Shown piece after piece: positions 59,224 to 64,000 of a stretch of DNA of 64,000 nucleotides. Where the stretch lies: assembly GCA_019752575.1 (NCBI GenBank), contig JAIELW010000008.1:30142-94141 (forward strand), given 5' to 3'. Both the position numbers and the translations under genes were made by a program. Origin of the DNA: Xanthobacteraceae bacterium (GTDB taxonomy: Bacteria > Pseudomonadota > Alphaproteobacteria > Rhizobiales > Xanthobacteraceae). Positions within the stretch are counted from its first letter, which is position 1. Every line of letters begins with the position of its first letter. The notes beneath the pieces were generated by a model. The model saw nothing but the letters and a program-made list of their open reading frames with translations, made no database searches and was not told the origin of the DNA.

Positions 59224-60279
59224 ATGAATTTAAGAACCGCCGGCATCCGCATGGGCCTGGAGGCGCTCTATTTCACGGGCGCGTGGAAGCTCTTTGGGCC
59301 GCTGTCGGCGGGCATCGGCACGATCTTCACGATGCATCACGTGCGCCCGGCAAGTACGGGAGCTTTCCAGCCGAATGCGCTCTTGGAGATCGAGCCGGCG
59401 TTTCTCGAAACCCTGATCGAGTATCTGCGCTACAAGAAAGTGGACATGATTTCGCTCGCCGAAGCCAAGCGGCGTTTGCGCGAGCAGGATTACATGAAGC
59501 GTTTCGTGTGCTTCACGCTGGACGACGGCTATCGCGACAATCTGGAATTCGCCTGGCCGATCTTCAAGAAACATGATGTGCCCGCCGCGCTATTCATCGC
59601 GACGAGCTTTCCGGACAAGCTTGGACTTCTATGGTGGATCGCGCTGGAACGCGCGATCGCCGCGACCGACCGCATTGCGCTCGAAGTCGGCGGCAAGTCG
59701 CGCTTCTTCGACTGTGCAAACGCGAGCGCGAAGCAAAAAGCCTATGACCAGATCTACTGGTGGCTGCGCGGGCTTGCCGATGAGCGGGAAATGCGCCGCA
59801 TCGTCACCGATCTTTGCGAGCGCTACGGCGTCGATCCGCTCGGTCCTTGCAAGGAGTTGTGCATGGACTGGAAGGAAATCGGACGGCTCGCATCCGATCC
59901 GTTGATTACGATCGGCGCGCACAGCGTGAACCACACTATGCTCAAGAAGTGGGACGCGGCGACCGTCAAGCAGGAGCTGACGCAGAGCGCCTCGGTGATC
60001 GAAAAGGCGTTCGGCAAGAAGCCGGCCGACTTCGCCTATCCGGTCGGCGACAAAACTTCGGCGGACGCCCGCGATTTCGCGCTTGCATCGGAGGCGGGCT
60101 ACGAACTCGCCGTCACGACGCGGCCCGGCGTGATCTTTCCCGAGCATCGCGAGCACATGACCGCGCTGCCGCGCGTGTCGCTCAACGGAAATTTCCAGGC
60201 GATCCGTTATGCCGACGTGCTGCGCTCCGGCGTGCCGTTTTCGCTGCCCAGCTATTTCAGCCGGCTGGATGTAGCTTAG
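59224..60279 (+). CDS. polysaccharide deacetylase (NodB-like) family protein
   Basis: 351 residues. NodB-homology motifs: catalytic Asp pair in CFTLDDGYRDN (about residue 100), metal His pair in TIGAHSVNHTML (about 240), and FAYPVGDK. Removes N-acetyl groups from the EPS or a precursor, complementing the GNAT next door. The ATG at 59224 is preferred over an in-frame codon 48 bases earlier. No secretion signal is obvious, so the site of action is unclear. Confidence 0.88.
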   Translation: MNLRTAGIRMGLEALYFTGAWKLFGPLSAGIGTIFTMHHVRPASTGAFQPNALLEIEPAFLETLIEYLRYKKVDMISLAEAKRRLREQDYMKRFVCFTLDDGYRDNLEFAWPIFKKHDVPAALFIATSFPDKLGLLWWIALERAIAATDRIALEVGGKSRFFDCANASAKQKAYDQIYWWLRGLADEREMRRIVTDLCERYGVDPLGPCKELCMDWKEIGRLASDPLITIGAHSVNHTMLKKWDAATVKQELTQSASVIEKAFGKKPADFAYPVGDKTSADARDFALASEAGYELAVTTRPGVIFPEHREHMTALPRVSLNGNFQAIRYADVLRSGVPFSLPSYFSRLDVA

Positions 60280-60288
60280 TTTATTTTT

Positions 60289-60361
60289 GCGCGTGATCTT
60301 ATCCGAAAACCGGTACCATCCCCGGATCAAGTCCGGGGACAAGCTTTTCGGGATCACGCGC
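60289..60361. repeat. palindromic repeat interrupted by a second hairpin
   Basis: Outer perfect 10-base arms GCGCGTGATC / GATCACGCGC, and the family sequence seen at 19831-19879 (CTTATCC.AAAACCGG ... CTTTTCGGGATCACG). The centre carries an extra hairpin, TCCCCGGA-TCAAG-TCCGGGGA at 60319-60339, absent from the other copy. It separates convergent genes. Confidence 0.75.
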
Positions 60362-60567
60362 TAAACGTCTCGACGCGCCATCCAGCGGATCAGCAAACCC
60401 GCCGGAAGCACCCAGACCAATCCGAGAAATAGAAATACGAAGAAGCGGCCGTAGCCCGGCAGCTCGACGACGCGGCCTTGCGCGACCAGCATGCCGAACA
60501 GCGCCCAGACGATCACGAAGATCAGGAGGAGCACGGTGCCGATCAATTTGCGGATGCGCTGGCGCAT
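60361..60567 (-). CDS. DUF2842 family small membrane protein
   Basis: 68 residues with two membrane helices (KLIGTVLLLIFVIVWALFGM and FFVFLFLGLVWVLPAGLLIR) and a basic C terminus ending IRWMARRDV. Matches the DUF2842 pattern of alphaproteobacteria; function unknown. The ATG at 60567 diverges from ctaA. The frame stays open further upstream but only in ctaA antisense. Confidence 0.85.
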   Translation of the reverse strand: MRQRIRKLIGTVLLLIFVIVWALFGMLVAQGRVVELPGYGRFFVFLFLGLVWVLPAGLLIRWMARRDV

Positions 60568-60654
60568 GAGGTGCGGCGAAGCTGAGCGTTGCGGGGAAAG
60601 GTGCCGCTCTATAAACCTCGCGCGGCTTCTTGTGAAACGGGAATTCTCGACGCG

Positions 60655-61671
60655 ATGCCGCAGACAACCGATCCCATGCGCGATGTGCGCCGCTGGCTGT
60701 GGGCGGTAGCAAGCCTCGTCGCGGGTATGGTCATGCTGGGCGGCGCCACGCGCCTTACGGGCTCGGGCCTTTCGATCACCGAATGGAATGTCGTGACCGG
60801 CGTGTTCCCGCCGCTCACGGACGCGGCGTGGCTCGCCGAGTTCGAGAAATACAAGGCCATTCCCCAGTATCAGCAAATCAACAAGGGAATGAGCCTTGCC
60901 GATTTCAAATTCATCTACTTCTGGGAATGGGCGCACCGTTTGCTCGGGCGCATTGTCGGCTTCGCTTTCGCGATCCCGCTCGCGTTCTTCTGGTGGCGGG
61001 GGAAGATCGGCCGCGCGCTCGGATGGAAGCTCGTGGTGCTTCTGTTCCTCGGCGGCCTGCAAGGGTTCATCGGCTGGTGGATGGTGGCGAGCGGTCTGTC
61101 GGTCCGCACGGATGTCAGCCAGTACCGGCTCGCAATCCATCTCACGCTTGCTTGTATCATCTTTGTTGCGCTGATCTGGGTCGCAACCACGCTGCTGCCG
61201 AAAAAAGAAGGTGCGGGACGGCGAGGGAAGGTCATCGCCGTCGCTCTCATTGCGTTGTCACTTGTGCAGGTCTTTTTCGGCGCGATTGTCGCCAAAACCA
61301 ACGCTGGGCTCACCTTCAACACCTGGCCGCTGATCGACGGCGTGTTTCACCCGAAGCGCGAGCAACTGTTTCTGCTGGAGCCGTGGTGGCGGAATATTTT
61401 CGAGAACGTGATGGCGGTGCAGTTCAATCACCGCATGACGGCGTACTTGTTGTGGTTCGCGGCATTCGGCTACGCGCTCTGGCAGATGCGCCACGCCGCC
61501 GCGCGCGAAGCGTGGATTTTATTCGCGCTCATCACCGCGCAGGCGGTGCTCGGCATCGTTACGCTTTTGTATGCGGTGCCGCTTGCCCTCGGTCTCGCGC
61601 ATCAGGCGGGCGCGGTCGTGGTGCTCGCGTTCGCGAGCTACCACGCTGCGAAGCTCGGCTCGTACAATTAA
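60655..61671 (+). CDS. ctaA: heme A synthase (COX15/CtaA type)
   Basis: 338-residue inner-membrane enzyme oxidising the C8 methyl of heme O to give heme A for aa3-type oxidases. Eight membrane helices; conserved segments GGATRLTGSGLSITEWNVVT, IYFWEWAHRLLGRIVG, FGAIVAKTNAGLTFNTWPLI, VQFNHRMTAYLLW and LAHQAGAVVVL, with the four heme-ligand His in WAHR, AIHL, NHR and AHQ. The ATG at 60655 matches the family N terminus. Followed by a palindromic repeat. Confidence 0.94.
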   Translation: MPQTTDPMRDVRRWLWAVASLVAGMVMLGGATRLTGSGLSITEWNVVTGVFPPLTDAAWLAEFEKYKAIPQYQQINKGMSLADFKFIYFWEWAHRLLGRIVGFAFAIPLAFFWWRGKIGRALGWKLVVLLFLGGLQGFIGWWMVASGLSVRTDVSQYRLAIHLTLACIIFVALIWVATTLLPKKEGAGRRGKVIAVALIALSLVQVFFGAIVAKTNAGLTFNTWPLIDGVFHPKREQLFLLEPWWRNIFENVMAVQFNHRMTAYLLWFAAFGYALWQMRHAAAREAWILFALITAQAVLGIVTLLYAVPLALGLAHQAGAVVVLAFASYHAAKLGSYN

Positions 61672-61672
61672 G

Positions 61673-61765
61673 TCGTCATGGCCGGGCTTGTCCCGGCCAT
61701 CCACGCCTTTCGATTCCGCAACGCTGTAAAGACGTGGATGCCCGGCACAAGGCCGGGCATGACGA
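61673..61765. repeat. palindromic intergenic repeat
   Basis: Arms TCGTCATGGCCGGG.. / ..GGCCGGGCATGACGA with inner CGGCCATCCACG / CGTGGATGCCCGG; a sequence type very common in Bradyrhizobium and Rhodopseudomonas genomes. Occupies nearly all the space between convergent ctaA and metY. Confidence 0.8.
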
Positions 61766-61777
61766 GTCATAAGCTGT

Positions 61778-63058
61778 TTAAGCGCTCAATCCCTGCTCCA
61801 GATCGGCGATGATGTCTTCGACATCCTCGATGCCGATGGAGAGACGCACGACTTCCGGTCCTGCGCCTGCCGCTTTCTTCTGTTCGTCGGTGAGCTGCTT
61901 ATGCGTCGTGGAAGCTGGATGGATGATCAGGGATTTCGTGTCGCCGATATTCGCCAGATGCGAGAACAGCTCGACCGACGAGACGAGCTTCACGCCCGCG
62001 TCGAAGCCGCCTTTAAGCCCGAACGTCAGCACCGCGCCCGCGCCCTTGGGCGAATATTTCTGCTGCAGCGCATGATATTTGTCCGACTTCAGGCCCGCGT
62101 AGCTTACCCAACTCACTTTCGGGTGTTTGCTAAGCCACTCCGCCACCTTGAGCGCGTTGTCGCAATGCTTCTGCATGCGCAACGGCAGCGTCTCGATGCC
62201 GGTGACGATGAGGAAGGCGTTGAACGGCGAAAGCGCCGGGCCGAGATCGCGGAGGCCCAGCACGCGGCACGTAATCGCGAAGGCGAAGTTGCCGAAGGTT
62301 TCGGCGAGCACGATGCCGTTATATTCGGGGCGCGGCGCCGAGAGCATCGGATAGCGCTTGTTGTTGATCCAGTTGAACTTGCCGCCATCGACGATGACGC
62401 CGGCAATCGAATTGCCATGGCCGCCGAGAAATTTCGTCGCCGAGTGAATGACGATGTCGGCACCAAACTTGAACGGCTGGATGAGGTAGGGCGAGGCTAA
62501 CGTGTTATCGACGATCAGCGGCACACCGGCTTTCTTCGCGATCTTCGCGATACCCTCGATGTCGGTAACGATACCGCCGGGGTTTGCGATCGACTCGATG
62601 AAGATCGCTTTGGTTTTCGGCGAGACGGCTTTTTCGAAGGTCGAGAGATCGTCGGTGTCGGCCCACACGACTTTCCAGCCGAAATTCTTCATCGCGTGAT
62701 TGAGCTGGTTGATCGAGCCGCCATAGAGGCGCTTGGCGGCAACGACTTCGTCGCCGGATTCCATCAGCGTGTGAAAGACGAGGATCTGCGCGGCGTGGCC
62801 GCTCGCCACACCGAGCGCACCGGTGCCGCCTTCGAGCGCGGCAACGCGCTCCTCAAGCACGTTGTTCGTCGGGTTGCCGATGCGCGTATAGATGTTGCCG
62901 AAGGTCTGCAGCCCGAACAGCGAGGCCGCGTGCTCGACGTCGTCGAAGACGAACGAGGTCGTCTGATAGATCGGGGTCGCGCGCGCGCCCGTGGTCGGGT
63001 CGGGGGTCGCGCCGGCGTGGATCGAGAGCGTCGCAAAGCCGGGTTCGCGGTCGGACAT
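61778..63058 (-). CDS. metY: O-acetylhomoserine aminocarboxypropyltransferase
   Basis: 426-residue PLP enzyme making homocysteine (or methionine) from O-acetylhomoserine and sulfide (or methanethiol). GFATLSIHAGATPDPTTGAR at the N terminus; PLP-lysine in VIHSATKFLGGHGNSIAGVI (about residue 210); substrate-site Arg in VRLSIGIEDVEDI. The long form and FNWINNKRYPMLSAPRPEYN favour MetY over MetZ/MetB. AAGGAAG before the ATG. Upstream inverted repeat may be an operator. Confidence 0.93.
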   Translation of the reverse strand: MSDREPGFATLSIHAGATPDPTTGARATPIYQTTSFVFDDVEHAASLFGLQTFGNIYTRIGNPTNNVLEERVAALEGGTGALGVASGHAAQILVFHTLMESGDEVVAAKRLYGGSINQLNHAMKNFGWKVVWADTDDLSTFEKAVSPKTKAIFIESIANPGGIVTDIEGIAKIAKKAGVPLIVDNTLASPYLIQPFKFGADIVIHSATKFLGGHGNSIAGVIVDGGKFNWINNKRYPMLSAPRPEYNGIVLAETFGNFAFAITCRVLGLRDLGPALSPFNAFLIVTGIETLPLRMQKHCDNALKVAEWLSKHPKVSWVSYAGLKSDKYHALQQKYSPKGAGAVLTFGLKGGFDAGVKLVSSVELFSHLANIGDTKSLIIHPASTTHKQLTDEQKKAAGAGPEVVRLSIGIEDVEDIIADLEQGLSA

Positions 63059-63081
63059 AAGCCTGCTTCCTTCGGGACTGG

Positions 63082-63110
63082 AATATACTCACGTGTGATG
63101 TGAATATAAT
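63082..63110 (-). promoter_or_regulatory. candidate operator upstream of metY
   Basis: Imperfect inverted repeat AATATACTCAC-N7-GTGAATATAAT located 23-52 bases before the metY start, in an A+T-rich block that likely holds the promoter. No match to a SAM-II riboswitch was seen. A dimeric repressor site is a possibility only. Confidence 0.3.
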
Positions 63111-63123
63111 CGAATATCGCAAT

Positions 63124-63591
63124 TCAGATGTGATTTAGGCAGAAGGAGGGGGAGTGGTCAACTGATGGATTGCGAGCGCCAGTTTCAGGGGCGGTCAGCG
63201 AAAGCGTGAACGGCTGAAACAAATAGGCAATTACTTCTTCGATAAAAAAAAGCCAGAAAATTCCTACGACCACCAAGAATGCGATAATCGCGCCGATTAC
63301 TTCCCCAGCCTTTGTATCGCTAGCAATTTGTCTCTCGGTCCGCTCTAGTTCGCCAAGTAATATTCGGTTGTTATGTTCTACTGCGGCTTCGCTTTCTTCG
63401 CGGCGCACTGTTGCTAGCCACTGTCGCTCTTCGTCAGAATATTCAAAAATTTGTCGCTCAAATTCGTCGCTCAGATCAAGGATAAGTTGATCAACATTGT
63501 CGCCGCGATCGGATGCCTCCTTTATGAGAGCAAGCTCGTTAGCGACATATTGTCGGATTGCTTGTCGATTGGGTGTTATACGGTCAACCAT
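63124..63591 (-). CDS. hypothetical single-pass membrane protein, low G+C
   Basis: 155 residues. Long charged, helical N-terminal part (QYVANELALIKEASDRGDNV, DEERQWLATVRREESEAAVE; probable coiled coil, about 10-95), one membrane helix (VIGAIIAFLVVVGIFWLFFI, about 97-117) and a short tail. No family recognised. Markedly lower G+C than its neighbours, suggesting horizontal acquisition between metY and the CoA-binding-protein gene. Start uncertain: ATG 63591 follows GGGGGAG closely, TTG 63621 is in frame. Confidence 0.55.
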   Translation of the reverse strand: MVDRITPNRQAIRQYVANELALIKEASDRGDNVDQLILDLSDEFERQIFEYSDEERQWLATVRREESEAAVEHNNRILLGELERTERQIASDTKAGEVIGAIIAFLVVVGIFWLFFIEEVIAYLFQPFTLSLTAPETGARNPSVDHSPSFCLNHI

Positions 63592-63651
63592 GCTCCCCCG
63601 CCGTAACACGTAATTTTTCAAATGGATTAGCTATTGAGATAACTTAAAGTA

Positions 63652-63702
63652 GGACTTTTAGAAGTGTCGAGCGGTATTTCACCGCAACATCACCAAAAGT
63701 CC
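63652..63702. repeat. inverted repeat between the orphan gene and the CoA-binding-protein gene
   Basis: Arms GGACTTTT / AAAAGTCC (8 bases) enclosing a smaller GCGGT / ACCGC hairpin. It starts 14 bases after the CoA-binding gene ends on the minus strand, so it may be a terminator or the edge of an inserted segment. Confidence 0.4.
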
Positions 63703-63715
63703 GCGCATGACAAGT

Positions 63716-64000
63716 TCAACCCTTCGGCTCCACCTTCTGCCCAATTGAAAGCCGCTGCACGCCGCCCTCTAAGCGCTTCGGGCGCTTGGAGGAGAGTTTG
63801 CGCGTGTTCACGCCGGCCCAGTTGATCTCGCCGGAGAGGCGGCCGTATTCGATCTTCGGGCAGCGATCCATCACGACCTTCATGCCTTCTTCTTCCGCGC
63901 GCTTCGCGGATTCGTCGTGGCGCACGCCGAGCTGCATCCAGAATACTTTGGGGCGCAGCGAGAGCTTCATGGCTTCGTCGAGCACGCCGGGAACGGCGTC
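63716..64000 (-). CDS. CoA-binding domain protein, 5'-truncated by window edge
   Basis: C-terminal 94 residues of a YccU/CoA-binding Rossmann protein: VPGVLDEAMKLSLRPKVFWM, LGVRHDESAKRAEEEGMKVV, MDRCPKIEYGRLSG. The MDRCPKIE motif is typical. The frame runs off the right edge, so the N terminus and the start are not visible. Small cytosolic proteins of this family bind CoA-like ligands; role unclear. Often found just upstream of metY in related genomes (from memory). Confidence 0.85.
   Translation of the reverse strand, partial: DAVPGVLDEAMKLSLRPKVFWMQLGVRHDESAKRAEEEGMKVVMDRCPKIEYGRLSGEINWAGVNTRKLSSKRPKRLEGGVQRLSIGQKVEPKG

Noticed and set aside
63059..63123. SAM-II riboswitch upstream of metY
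   Set aside because: The leader is too short and A+T-rich and lacks the conserved SAM-II core; only a protein-operator-like palindrome is visible.

Overview
This 64 kb window is a chromosomal segment of an alphaproteobacterium, most likely order Hyphomicrobiales (Rhizobiales) near the Bradyrhizobiaceae/Xanthobacteraceae. The grounds are the G+C-rich coding bias, the gene orders rsh-pdxJ-acpS-lepB-rnc-era-recO-parC, glyA-nrdR-ribD-ribE-ribH-nusB-thiL and DUF177-plsX-fabH-ihfA-MerR, an LdtR-type regulator, a Mg-type HemB, and intergenic palindromes of types known from Bradyrhizobium-like genomes. Genus cannot be set from sequence reading alone. No prophage, transposase or CRISPR array was seen; nearly everything is core metabolism, with small accessory patches.

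Layout. 0-8 kb (+): stringent response (rsh, 5' cut by the window edge), pyridoxine, holo-ACP synthase, signal peptidase, RNase III, Era, RecO, ParC. 8-17 kb (-): AlgJ/AlgI-type polysaccharide O-acetylation pair, a four-gene Mn/Zn ABC transporter with a candidate metalloregulator palindrome, and a DsbD/ScsB-like reductase followed by a thioredoxin-like gene broken by an in-frame TAA. 17-27 kb: an unusual methyltransferase-like/MetF-like pair, Bpt aminoacyl-transferase, RDD membrane protein, a Cys-rich secreted protein, a histidine kinase broken by an in-frame TAG, several small envelope or unknown proteins, a putative SH3-LprI-MliC lysozyme-inhibitor protein, and hemB. 28-31.5 kb (+): valine-catabolism operon (isobutyryl-CoA dehydrogenase, HIBYL-CoA hydrolase, membrane protein, mmsB). 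31.7-36.3 kb: ldtR, an SRPBCC protein, a large chemoreceptor/amide-binding-protein fusion, two small genes and two long hairpins. 36.3-49 kb (+): glyA-nrdR-riboflavin-nusB-thiL, H+-pyrophosphatase, BamE-like lipoprotein, cytochrome bc1 chaperone, DUF177-plsX-fabH, ihfA and a MerR regulator. 49-60 kb: a frameshifted phytanoyl-CoA-dioxygenase-like gene beside tRNA-Pro(GGG), then an exopolysaccharide locus (polymerase/ligase, WcaJ-like initiating transferase, GT4, Wza-like exporter, GumC/Wzc-like co-polymerase, GNAT, deacetylase). 60-64 kb: heme A synthase, metY, a low-G+C orphan gene, and a CoA-binding protein cut by the right edge.

Functional themes: envelope and polysaccharide building (EPS locus, O-acetylation, deacetylation, LdtR, BamE, lysozyme inhibitors), metal and redox homeostasis, one-carbon and flavin metabolism. 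Three genes carry single-site disruptions (TAA at codon 30 of the redoxin, TAG in the kinase, one missing T in a T6 run of the dioxygenase). They are either recent pseudogenes or sequence errors and deserve read-level checking. The most novel-looking protein is the 775-residue chemoreceptor fusion, whose periplasmic-binding-protein-like domain is predicted to lie in the cytoplasm.
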